A stretch of 64,000 bases of DNA from the NCBI GenBank assembly GCA_040387475.1, contig JAZKDT010000012.1, positions 1-64,000 on the forward strand, read 5' to 3'. Shown piece by piece: positions 40,774-49,067 of the stretch. The position numbers and the translations under genes are program-made. Origin of the DNA: UBA4416 sp040387475 (GTDB lineage Bacteria; Bacteroidota; Bacteroidia; B-17B0; Aurantibacillaceae). Within the stretch, counting starts at the first letter, position 1, and the number at the start of each line of letters is the position of its first letter. The notes under the pieces were generated by a model. That model ran no database searches, was not told the origin of the DNA, and saw only the letters and a program-made list of their open reading frames with translations.

Positions 40774-43338
40774 TTAACTGATATCGTCCGTTGGTGTAGT
40801 ATTTGTATCAGCGGTTGGTGTATCGGTTGCGGTTTCTTCGGCTGTTGGGTCTGCCGGCGTAACGTTTGGAGCCTCTGCAGTTGCCTCTACTTCCTCCTCA
40901 TGATCAACCTTGGTTACAGCTGCAATACTGTCAGTATCCTGAATATTAATTAAACGTACACCTTGCGTGGCACGTCCCATTACTCTCAAATCAGATACAT
41001 TCATACGAATAGCAATACCGTTTTTGGTAATAATCATCAAATCGTTTGCATCGGTTACAGACTTAATACCAACCAGGTTTCCTGTTTTATCAGTAATGTT
41101 GATTGTTTTAACTCCTTTTCCACCACGGTTAGTCACACGATACTCTTCAATATCAGAACGTTTACCATATCCTTTTTCAGACACAACTAATACGTTGGCT
41201 TGCATATCATCAATACAGATCATACCAACAACTTCGTTATTTCCTCCTTCTTCATCATTTAAGTCGATACCTTTTACACCTGAAGCGTTACGGCCCATTG
41301 GACGTACTTTACTTTCGTTGAAACGACAAACCTTACCTAATTTGGTAGCGATCATAATTTCGTTGCTGCCGTTAGTTAATGCTGCTTCCAGTAAAACATC
41401 TCCTTCACGAATTGTAATCGCGTTGATACCATTGGCACGTGGACGGGAATAAGCTTCTACGGATGTTTTTTTGATGATACCATCTTTAGTACATAATATG
41501 ATAAAGTTGTTTTGGATGTATTCTTCATCATTTAAGTTTTTAATATTGATGAATGCTTTTATTTTATCATCCGGTGCAATGCTAATTAAATTTTGAATAG
41601 CACGTCCTTTACTATTTTTAGCACCTTCAGGCACTTCATAAGCGCGTATCCAGTAACATTGTCCTTTTTCACTAAACAATAAAATATAATTATGTGTAGA
41701 GGCAATGAACATGTGTTCTACAAAATCCTCATCACGGGTGGCAGTTCCTTTACTTCCTCTTCCTCCCCTGTTTTGCGCCCTGTATTCTGCAAGGTTTGTA
41801 CGCTTCATATACCCTAAATGAGAAATAGTAATTACTACATTCTCATCAGCGATCATATCTTCAATTTTAAGATCGTCTCCTGCGTATACAATTTCACTGC
41901 GACGTTCATCACCGTATTTATCTTTGATCTCAACTAACTCTTCGCGAATGATTTTGTAACGCAAAGCTTCGTCACTCAAAATTTCTTTGAAATAAGCGAT
42001 GCTCTTCATTAACTCGTCATACTCTGCATTTAATTTATCAACCTCCAGTCCGGTTAATGTTCTTAAACGCATATCTAAAATAGCACGCGCCTGAATTTCA
42101 GATAAAGAAAATCTTACGATCAATTCATCTTTTGCAGCATCAGGGCTTTCGCTTTCACGAATAATTTTAATGACTTCTTCAATATTTTTTTGAGCAATTA
42201 ATAAGCCTTCTAAAATATGAGCACGCTTCTCAGCCTGGATTAAATCAAATTTTGTACGGCGAACAACGACATCATGTCTGTGTTCCACAAAATAATGAAT
42301 CATATCTTTTAGATTCAACATTTCGGGACGACCTTTTACCAATACAACGTTATTGATTGAAAAAGAAGTTTGTAAAGCAGAGTATTTATATAAGTTATTT
42401 AAAACAACATTGGAGATGGCATCACTTCTTAATTCGTAAACGATACGCATCCCTTCACGGTTACTCTCATCACGAATTTCGGTAATACCCTCAATTTTCT
42501 TTTCGTTACATAATTCCCACTGACGTTTGATCATCTCAGCTTTGTTGATCTGGTATGGAATTTCTGTTACAATGATACGCTCACGATTGTTTACAGGTTC
42601 AATACTTGCTTTAGCACGCATCATGACACGGCCACGACCTGTGCGGAACGCATCTTTTACACCTTCATGCCCATAAATAGTTCCACCAGTTGGGAAATCA
42701 GGGGCTTTAATATATTTCATCAAGCCATCCACATCAATGTTATTATCATCGATGTATGCCAAAATCCCATTCACAACTTCTGTTAAATTATGAGGCGCCA
42801 TGTTGGTAGCCATACCAACGGCAATACCTGAAGCACCATTCATTAATAACGTTGGAATACGCGTTGGCATTACGGTAGGCTCTGTCAAAGAGTCATCAAA
42901 ATTGGGACGGAAATCAACCGTATCCTTTTCAATATCCGCAATAATTTCTTCGGTAATTTTACGAAAACGAGCTTCTGTGTAACGCATAGCTGCAGGCGGA
43001 TCACCATCTACAGAACCATAATTTCCCTGTCCGTCGACTAACATATAACGCAAGCTCCATTCCTGGGCCATACGAACCATCGTGTCATAAACGGAGGTAT
43101 CGCCATGCGGGTGATATTTTCCTAAAACCTCTCCAACGATACGGGCCGACTTTTTATAGGGACGATTGTGCATTACACCTAAATCCAACATTCCGTACAA
43201 CACACGACGGTGTACAGGCTTTAAACCATCTCTTACATCAGGTAAAGCACGCGATACGATCACCGACATCGAATAATCGATGTAGGCTGTTTTCATTTCC
43301 TCTTCAATGTTAATCGGGATAATTTTCTCTCCGCTCAT
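40774..43338 (-). CDS. gyrA: DNA gyrase subunit A
   Basis: Breakage-reunion subunit of gyrase, which introduces negative supercoils. The catalytic Tyr120 lies in PPAAMRYTEARF. The quinolone-resistance region reads HPHGDTSVYDTMVRMAQ (Thr81, Ser82 and Asp85 at the E. coli 83, 84 and 87 positions). The C-terminal DNA-wrapping propeller carries the GyrA-box-like QNRGGRG. Length of 854 residues includes an acidic, Thr/Pro-rich tail of about 45 residues (ATAEAPNVTPADPTAEE). The start MSGEKIIPINIEEEMKTAY is typical. It is upstream of the M16 gene and divergent from clpC. Confidence 0.98.
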   Translation of the reverse strand: MSGEKIIPINIEEEMKTAYIDYSMSVIVSRALPDVRDGLKPVHRRVLYGMLDLGVMHNRPYKKSARIVGEVLGKYHPHGDTSVYDTMVRMAQEWSLRYMLVDGQGNYGSVDGDPPAAMRYTEARFRKITEEIIADIEKDTVDFRPNFDDSLTEPTVMPTRIPTLLMNGASGIAVGMATNMAPHNLTEVVNGILAYIDDNNIDVDGLMKYIKAPDFPTGGTIYGHEGVKDAFRTGRGRVMMRAKASIEPVNNRERIIVTEIPYQINKAEMIKRQWELCNEKKIEGITEIRDESNREGMRIVYELRSDAISNVVLNNLYKYSALQTSFSINNVVLVKGRPEMLNLKDMIHYFVEHRHDVVVRRTKFDLIQAEKRAHILEGLLIAQKNIEEVIKIIRESESPDAAKDELIVRFSLSEIQARAILDMRLRTLTGLEVDKLNAEYDELMKSIAYFKEILSDEALRYKIIREELVEIKDKYGDERRSEIVYAGDDLKIEDMIADENVVITISHLGYMKRTNLAEYRAQNRGGRGSKGTATRDEDFVEHMFIASTHNYILLFSEKGQCYWIRAYEVPEGAKNSKGRAIQNLISIAPDDKIKAFINIKNLNDEEYIQNNFIILCTKDGIIKKTSVEAYSRPRANGINAITIREGDVLLEAALTNGSNEIMIATKLGKVCRFNESKVRPMGRNASGVKGIDLNDEEGGNNEVVGMICIDDMQANVLVVSEKGYGKRSDIEEYRVTNRGGKGVKTINITDKTGNLVGIKSVTDANDLMIITKNGIAIRMNVSDLRVMGRATQGVRLINIQDTDSIAAVTKVDHEEEVEATAEAPNVTPADPTAEETATDTPTADTNTTPTDDIS

Positions 43339-43658
43339 ATTCTTTTCTTTTTAATTTAAAATTTATGTTCCTTTTAGCAACCAATTGGGTTATACAATCG
43401 TATAAAAACGTACTAAACATTTCCACTTTCAAGAAAATTTGTCAGTTAAATTTTTAACGTTTTACTGCTTGTTTTTTCTCTACTGAAACTATTTAATAGG
43501 CTTTGAAAATAGATATTTAATAGGTATTTTAGATGTATAGTTATCAACAGTTTTAATGTTAAAAAAAAGGCAGCTGAAAACACGCAAAACTGACATTATC
43601 GGTTACTTTTGATTGTGGCATTAAATATGTTTATAACCAACCAAAGAACTATACATTT
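43339..43658. promoter_or_regulatory. Divergent intergenic region gyrA / clpC
   Basis: 320 bp without coding content. For clpC, TACTTTTG at 43604-43611 is an exact TAnnTTTG -7 box, 47 bp before the ATG, with no correctly spaced TTTG upstream. A single sequence TTATCAACA (43541-43549) differs by one base from the DnaA box but stands alone. For gyrA no clear box is seen. No other structure stands out. Confidence 0.5.
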
Positions 43659-46193
43659 ATGGAAGCAAAATTTTCACAGCGCGTAAAGGACGTGATAACG
43701 TTTAGCCGAGAAGAAGCCTTAAGATTAGGGCATGATTACATTGGAATTGAGCATTTAATGCTAGGCATGATTCGCGATGGCGAAGGAGTTGGTATTAAGT
43801 TATTAAAAAACTTAGGAATAAACATTCAGGATTTCAGGAAGCAAATTGAACAGAGCTTACCTGTATCCATGAGAAAAGTGAACAATTTAGCTAATATTCC
43901 TTTAGTTAAACAAGCCGAAAAAACACTTAAATTAACCTATTTGGAAGCAAAAGTGTTTAAAGCTCCCCAAATTGGGACTGAACATTTATTAATGTGCATT
44001 TTAAAAGACAATGACAACGTTGTTTCTAAAACTTTAGGGAAATTTGGTGTAGATTATAACTCTGTAAAATTAGAGTTAGAGGGCTACATGGAAAATCCTC
44101 ATAAAATTGAGAATTCAACTGCCGGTGACGATGATGATAGCGAAGAATCATTTGGTTCCGGCGGTGCTGGTGCATCAAAAAAACCAGGAGAATCTAAATC
44201 AAGAACACCTGTATTGGATAATTTTGGCAGGGATTTGACTAAAATGGCAGAGGATGGGAAATTAGACCCGGTTGTTGGCCGCGAAAAAGAAATTGAACGT
44301 GTTTCACAAATTTTATCCCGTCGTAAAAAGAATAATCCAATTTTAATTGGAGAGCCAGGTGTGGGTAAATCAGCTATTGCAGAAGGTTTGGCGTTACGTA
44401 TTGTGCAGCGTAAAGTAAGCCGCGTATTATTTGGCAAACGTGTTGTTACATTAGATTTAGCATCTTTGGTGGCCGGTACAAAATACCGTGGTCAGTTTGA
44501 AGAGCGGATGAAAGCGGTTATGAATGAGTTAGAAAAAAATCCGGATGTGATTTTATTCATTGATGAAATTCATACTATTATTGGTGCGGGTGGTGCAAGC
44601 GGAAGCATGGATGCCAGCAACATGTTTAAACCGGCTTTAGCCCGTGGCGAGATCCAATGTATTGGTGCTACTACCTTAGATGAGTTCCGTCAGCATATCG
44701 AGAAAGACGGAGCTTTAGAGCGTCGTTTTCAAAAAGTAATCATTGAACCTGCAACGCAGGATGAATCTTTACAGATCCTTACAAATACCAAATCAAAATA
44801 CGAAGATCATCATAATGTAACTTACACGCCTGAAGCTATTAAAGCTTGTGTAACGTTAACGGCCCGTTATTTAACCGACAGGCATTTACCGGATAAAGCT
44901 ATTGATGCTTTGGATGAAGCTGGTTCCCGTGTTCACATTACTAACATTACTGTGCCTGAAAACATATTAGAGTTAGAGAAAAAAATGGAGGATATCAAAG
45001 AACTGAAAAATCAGGTAGTCCGTTCTCAAAAATATGAAGAAGCCGCTAAGTTACGTGATACTGAAAAGCAATTGCAAAACCAGCTGGAAACTGCTAAAAA
45101 AGCATGGGAAGAAGAAACTAAATTAAACCGTGTAACTGTTACTGAAGACAATGTTGCCGAAGTAGTGTCTATGATGAGTGGTGTTCCTGTTCAACGTATT
45201 TCTCAAAATGAAGGCGAGAAATTAGTGAAAATGGTAGCACAGTTGCAAGGTAAAGTAATTGGCCAGGATGACGCCTTGAAAAAAGTTGTAAAAGCTATTC
45301 AGCGTAACCGTGCCGGATTAAAAGATCCTAATAAACCAATTGGGTCATTCATTTTCTTAGGTCCAACAGGTGTTGGTAAAACACAATTAGCGAAGATATT
45401 AGCGAAACATTTATTTGATAATGATGAGGCGTTAATTCGTATTGATATGAGCGAGTACATGGAGAAATTTGCCGTGACCCGTTTGATCGGAGCGCCTCCG
45501 GGATACGTTGGATACGAAGAAGGTGGACAGTTAACTGAAAAAGTACGCCGTCGTCCCTACTCTGTTGTGTTATTAGACGAGATCGAAAAAGCACATCCGG
45601 ACGTATTCAATATGTTACTACAGGTGTTGGATGACGGGCAATTAACGGACAGTTTAGGGCGTAAGATAGATTTCAAAAATACAATCATCATTATGACTTC
45701 TAACATCGGTGCACGTCAATTGAAAGAATTTGGACAAGGAGTTGGTTTTGGTACGCAAACCCGTGTTGAAAGTGAAGCCGAAAGCAATAAAGGTGTTGTA
45801 GAAAATGCATTGAAAAAAGCATTCGCCCCTGAGTTCTTAAATCGTATTGATGATGTGGTTATGTTTAACTCTTTAGATAAAGAAAATATCCATAAAATTA
45901 TTGACATTGAGTTGAACGGCTTATTTGGAAGAGTTAATAACCTTGGCTATACCATCAAAATCACAGATGCTGCTAAAGACTTTATCGTTGATAAAGGGTA
46001 TGATGCCCAGTACGGTGCCCGTCCTTTAAAACGTGCCATTCAGAAGTATTTAGAGGATCCAATGGCAGAGGAAATTATCCAAAGTAATTTATCTGAAGGA
46101 GACCAGATCGAAATTGACTATGATACTGAGAAAAAAGAGATCACAGTAAAAACGATCAAACCAAAAGGTAAAAAGAAAAAAGAAGATAGTTAA
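43659..46193 (+). CDS. clpC: ATP-dependent Clp protease ATP-binding subunit ClpC
   Basis: AAA+ unfoldase that feeds proteins to ClpP or acts as a disaggregating chaperone. It has two N-terminal Clp repeats (FSREEALRLGHDYIGIEHLMLGMI and VFKAPQIGTEHLLMCIL), NBD1 with Walker A GEPGVGKSAIAEG (residues 231 on) and Walker B VILFIDEIH, and a short middle coiled coil (EEAAKLRDTEKQLQNQLE). NBD2 follows with GPTGVGKTQLAK (residues 568 on) and LLDEIEKAHPDVFN. The KKYLEDPMAEEII-type end is followed by a Lys-rich tail. At 844 residues it is full length, with a shared terminator downstream. Confidence 0.97.
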   Translation: MEAKFSQRVKDVITFSREEALRLGHDYIGIEHLMLGMIRDGEGVGIKLLKNLGINIQDFRKQIEQSLPVSMRKVNNLANIPLVKQAEKTLKLTYLEAKVFKAPQIGTEHLLMCILKDNDNVVSKTLGKFGVDYNSVKLELEGYMENPHKIENSTAGDDDDSEESFGSGGAGASKKPGESKSRTPVLDNFGRDLTKMAEDGKLDPVVGREKEIERVSQILSRRKKNNPILIGEPGVGKSAIAEGLALRIVQRKVSRVLFGKRVVTLDLASLVAGTKYRGQFEERMKAVMNELEKNPDVILFIDEIHTIIGAGGASGSMDASNMFKPALARGEIQCIGATTLDEFRQHIEKDGALERRFQKVIIEPATQDESLQILTNTKSKYEDHHNVTYTPEAIKACVTLTARYLTDRHLPDKAIDALDEAGSRVHITNITVPENILELEKKMEDIKELKNQVVRSQKYEEAAKLRDTEKQLQNQLETAKKAWEEETKLNRVTVTEDNVAEVVSMMSGVPVQRISQNEGEKLVKMVAQLQGKVIGQDDALKKVVKAIQRNRAGLKDPNKPIGSFIFLGPTGVGKTQLAKILAKHLFDNDEALIRIDMSEYMEKFAVTRLIGAPPGYVGYEEGGQLTEKVRRRPYSVVLLDEIEKAHPDVFNMLLQVLDDGQLTDSLGRKIDFKNTIIIMTSNIGARQLKEFGQGVGFGTQTRVESEAESNKGVVENALKKAFAPEFLNRIDDVVMFNSLDKENIHKIIDIELNGLFGRVNNLGYTIKITDAAKDFIVDKGYDAQYGARPLKRAIQKYLEDPMAEEIIQSNLSEGDQIEIDYDTEKKEITVKTIKPKGKKKKEDS

Positions 46194-46200
46194 GATAAAG

Positions 46201-46228
46201 AGCCCTTTCGAAAGAGAGGGCTTTTTTA
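46201..46228. terminator. Terminator of clpC, convergent with the OmpA-like gene
   Basis: Stem AGCCCT (46201-46206) / AGGGCT (46217-46222), with CTTTCG/CGAAAG pairing inside the loop and a T-run for the plus strand. The OmpA-like gene ends at 46226 within the T-run, so it may use the same structure in the other direction. Confidence 0.8.
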
Positions 46229-46708
46229 TTGCTGCAAATAGTCAACGCTAAGTATCTTTAGTTCAGTTCTTACATTTATCCGGTGAGCTAACCTAATCGT
46301 TGCAGGATCTTTCATTTTTTCTATTTTTTCTTGCGAAATAAGAGGGTTGGTTTCGCCATATCCCATTGACACAAGTCTATTAATAGCTATACTTCGTTCA
46401 TCTACTAAATAACGCATGACGGACCTTGATCGTGCCTGGCTTAACATCAATGTTACTTTATCTGTTCCTCGAAAATCAGTATAATTTCCAATTTCAATTA
46501 CCAGGTTTTTATTTTTTATCAGAAATTTAGCCAAAGAATCGAGAAAGGGCCGGCTTTCTAACATTATATATTCATTGTTATTGATGTTAGGTACTATCCT
46601 ATATGTTCTCATAACATCATTTACTTTAAAAACTGTATCGGCTAAAGTGAATGTTTGCCCTTTAGATACAAAAGATGAAAGAAGAAACAAACACATTAAC
46701 TGTTTCAT
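46226..46708 (-). CDS. Small secreted OmpA-like domain protein
   Basis: 160 residues: a signal peptide (LMCLFLLSSFVSKGQ) and one OmpA/MotB-type peptidoglycan-binding domain. The motifs are LVIEIGNYTDFRGTDKVTLMLSQARSRSVMRYL and LVSMGYGETNPLIS. The usual GHTD is replaced by NYTD, a His-to-Tyr change at a normally conserved place. It has no barrel of its own, so it is probably a free periplasmic domain. It is convergent with clpC. Confidence 0.88.
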   Translation of the reverse strand: MKQLMCLFLLSSFVSKGQTFTLADTVFKVNDVMRTYRIVPNINNNEYIMLESRPFLDSLAKFLIKNKNLVIEIGNYTDFRGTDKVTLMLSQARSRSVMRYLVDERSIAINRLVSMGYGETNPLISQEKIEKMKDPATIRLAHRINVRTELKILSVDYLQQ

Positions 46709-46729
46709 GCATAAAAGGTTAGTTTGTTA

Positions 46730-46951
46730 TTACTGCAGACTGCATTGGTCAATACCCTGTTTTTGTTCATTAGCGATACAGACTTTTTTGTATTCTTTTT
46801 CCTTGTAGGTAAACCTGGTTCCATAGTCTGTTTCATAATCTTCATGGTTACCACCAGATACTGAACAATAGCAATGATAGTGATGCCGTTTGCAATGAGT
46901 CATTAAAATAACCGTCATTAAAACGATACATATATTTTTTACGAGGTTCAT
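46730..46951 (-). CDS. Small Cys-rich lipoprotein-like protein (family member 1)
   Basis: 73 residues. The hydrophobic N-terminus (ICIVLMTVILMTHC) is a weak lipobox, with His at -1. The rest carries the pattern C-x-C ... C ... C (HCYCS, KKVCIA, DQCSLQ) shared with the two tandem genes at 47719-48157. Function unknown. It is 22 bp upstream of the OmpA-like gene on the same strand. Confidence 0.7.
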   Translation of the reverse strand: MNLVKNICIVLMTVILMTHCKRHHYHCYCSVSGGNHEDYETDYGTRFTYKEKEYKKVCIANEQKQGIDQCSLQ

Positions 46952-47150
46952 CCTTATTAAATATACAAATAAATTCTCAGATGGTAGTCAGTATAAAAAA
47001 CTCTTAAAAAACCAGGCTGGTTTATCGAGAAACGGTAACAGTGATTTATAATAAATTAGTTACTTTTAAATCATGCATTTAGGAGTCCTAAAAAAGCTTT
47101 TGATATTAACACAAAAACAACGATCAAATAAAAGAATAACATAGAAACAG

Positions 47151-47594
47151 ATGCGCACATTCACTAGTTTAATCTTTCTCATTTTAATATTAAACGGTTG
47201 TTCTGACAATAAAACAGACCACTTAAGCTCGGAAAGAATAAACGGAAAATTCAGCGATTCGGTTTTGTGGCAACCAATAGATATAAAATCCTGGGAAAAT
47301 ACACCGGCAATTAACGGCCGCTCCGCTACCGAGGAAGATGTAAAAAACGGATCAGCCATTTATTGTATCAATTGGACTGACCATAAGCCATATAAACTTA
47401 AGTTACCGAAATTGGCTTATTTAATAGATAGTGAAACGAAGAAAAAAGAGCTGGTGGTGGTTATTCAAATCGAATCAACTGACAAAGATACCATAGCGGG
47501 TTACAAAAATATAGTAGGAGGTTTTGGCGCCTCTTTATTCCATGAGCTGGAATTTTTAAATTCAGAGAGCGTTAAGGCGTTGGCGGGAAATTAA
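47151..47594 (+). CDS. Lipoprotein of unknown function, 147 aa
   Basis: Lipobox LILNGC (Cys at residue 17). The mature part has no known motif. It includes DSVLWQPIDIKSWENTPAINGR, then GSAIYCINWTDHKPYKLKLPKLAYLIDS and a beta-rich core KKELVVVIQIESTDKDTIAGYKN. It stands alone on the plus strand between two groups of minus-strand lipoprotein genes. Confidence 0.72.
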   Translation: MRTFTSLIFLILILNGCSDNKTDHLSSERINGKFSDSVLWQPIDIKSWENTPAINGRSATEEDVKNGSAIYCINWTDHKPYKLKLPKLAYLIDSETKKKELVVVIQIESTDKDTIAGYKNIVGGFGASLFHELEFLNSESVKALAGN

Positions 47595-47718
47595 AATTCA
47601 GGAAAAAAAAGGGATAAAATCTATAAAGTAGACAGAGAGTTTGTCTTACTACACCCTTTCGTTTTAAATAACACAAAAACACTCTCTTTACTGCAGAGCT
47701 TTTACGTTCTTATCTTTT

Positions 47719-47937
47719 TTACTCCACATGGCAATCCTTGAGATCCGAAGCCAAATCATCATTTGTAGATTTACAGGATTTTTCAAAGCCTTTTTTACCA
47801 AGCTTGGTTGTTTTAACTTTATCTCCGGGGCATCTATTACCGCTACTTTTACTTGTGCAAACACAGGTATATTCCTTTTCACAGGAGAGGAAAATCAACG
47901 ATAAACCAAAGCAAATAAAAAAAACACCTCTTCTCAT
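47719..47937 (-). CDS. Small Cys-rich lipoprotein (family member 2)
   Basis: The ATG at 47937 is chosen because a lipoprotein signal (GVFFICFGLSLIFLSC) starts there. A longer in-frame extension has no signal character. The mature part is EKEYTCVCTSKSSGNRCPGD, then GFEKSCKST and DLKDCHVE. It is 72 residues and starts 1 bp after the stop of its tandem paralogue at 47939-48157. The fixed Cys spacing suggests two disulfides. Function unknown. Confidence 0.75.
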   Translation of the reverse strand: MRRGVFFICFGLSLIFLSCEKEYTCVCTSKSSGNRCPGDKVKTTKLGKKGFEKSCKSTNDDLASDLKDCHVE

Positions 47938-47938
47938 A

Positions 47939-48157
47939 CTATTCCAAATGGCAATTCTCCAAATCATTGCTGTAAACATCGTTATTAGCTTTGCAGGATT
48001 CATCGGCGGCGGCTTTTGTCAGCGGACCGGCCTTAAAATGATCGCCTGGGCTAATTTCTCCGGTTGATTTTATCGTACAAACGCATACATAATCTTTTTT
48101 ACAGGAAGTTAAAGCCACACTAAACACTGCTAACGCTATAATTGCAAAATTTTTCAT
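47939..48157 (-). CDS. Small Cys-rich lipoprotein (family member 3)
   Basis: 72 residues: lipoprotein signal (AIIALAVFSVALTSC), then KKDYVCVCTIKSTGEISPGD, DESCKANNDVYSNDLENCHLE. It shares with the next gene the start, the CxC, the single Cys, and the C-terminal C-H-x-E. A candidate -7 box (minus strand TATTTTTG, 48171-48178) lies 13 bp before its start. It probably heads a two-gene transcript. Confidence 0.78.
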   Translation of the reverse strand: MKNFAIIALAVFSVALTSCKKDYVCVCTIKSTGEISPGDHFKAGPLTKAAADESCKANNDVYSNDLENCHLE

Positions 48158-48170
48158 ATCAGTTTTTTTA

Positions 48171-48178
48171 CAAAAATA
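48171..48178 (-). promoter_or_regulatory. Candidate -7 box of the small lipoprotein pair
   Basis: Minus strand TATTTTTG matches TAnnTTTG. About 20 bp upstream ATTG (48199-48202) is one base from TTTG. Confidence 0.4.
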
Positions 48179-48316
48179 AGTCGCTTTTAAAGTTCAGGCA
48201 ATACCCACCAGTACGGATTATCTGTTTACATTTTCTGCAAAAATAATAATATAGTATGCCGATTAGCTGCCGTAAAAAGGATTTTTAGCACACTATGATG
48301 AATTAAATGAATTGGC

Positions 48317-49066
48317 TTACTTTCCAAATTCATTCAGAAACGTGGCTTTGTAAGTAGCTGAAATCTCAATTTCTGAACTGTCGGAAAGCGTAACTACTCC
48401 CCCCTTATTATAAGATTTAACGTAGTTAATATTAATGATATGTGATTTATGGATCCTGATAAAAGGCCGGTCAAGTAATTCGTCAAAATGTTTTAAAAAG
48501 CGGCATACCATTTTTTTGGAACCATCTGTAAAGTAAATATCCGTAAAATTGCCATTACCTTTTAAGCGAATAATATCAGCTATTTTTGCTACTTCAAACC
48601 CCTCTAGTGTAGGGAGAATGATCTGCTGTAACTCGGGTTTTTCATTCCGGTAATTCTCAACAATGATGTGATTGCGATTTAATAATTCCTTGTTTTGTAG
48701 TTGTTGCTGCACTTTATTTACTGCCATGATCAACTCTTCAATACTGACCGGCTTCAATAAATAATAGGCGGCACTTTGATTTAATGCTTTTAACGAATAC
48801 TCAGAAAAAGCGGTCACAAAAATAGTTTCAAAATAAACGTCTCTACAACCCTCTAAAACGTCAAACGCATTTCCAAAAGGCATTTCAACATCTAAAAAAA
48901 CCAACTGTGGTTTGACTTCATTAATTAATGTAATTCCTTCCTTGCTGTTATGCGCCTCTCCAACAATCTCTACCTGCGGACAGTATTTAGCAAGGTAACT
49001 TTTTAGCGCTTCGCGGGCCGCCAATTCATCTTCAACGATAACACTTTTTATTTTTTGTAACTGCAT
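48317..49066 (-). CDS. LytTR-family response regulator
   Basis: Receiver domain with VEDE at residues 11-14, phospho-Asp59 in LVFLDVEMPFG, Thr/Lys in FVTAFSEYSLK and YYLLKPVSIEEL. The LytTR DNA-binding domain follows (IADIIRLKGNGNFTDIYFTDGS, RIHKSHIININYVKSYNKGG, EIEISATYKATFLNEF). It starts 1 bp after the kinase gene, so the pair is an operon. The targets may include the divergent SIMPL and VWA genes, but no LytTR sites were identified. Confidence 0.94.
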   Translation of the reverse strand: MQLQKIKSVIVEDELAAREALKSYLAKYCPQVEIVGEAHNSKEGITLINEVKPQLVFLDVEMPFGNAFDVLEGCRDVYFETIFVTAFSEYSLKALNQSAAYYLLKPVSIEELIMAVNKVQQQLQNKELLNRNHIIVENYRNEKPELQQIILPTLEGFEVAKIADIIRLKGNGNFTDIYFTDGSKKMVCRFLKHFDELLDRPFIRIHKSHIININYVKSYNKGGVVTLSDSSEIEISATYKATFLNEFGK

Positions 49067-49067
49067 G

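Noticed and set aside
43541..43549. DnaA box TTATCAACA as an origin
   Set aside because: Only one site, with one mismatch. No cluster of boxes and no dnaA or dnaN nearby.
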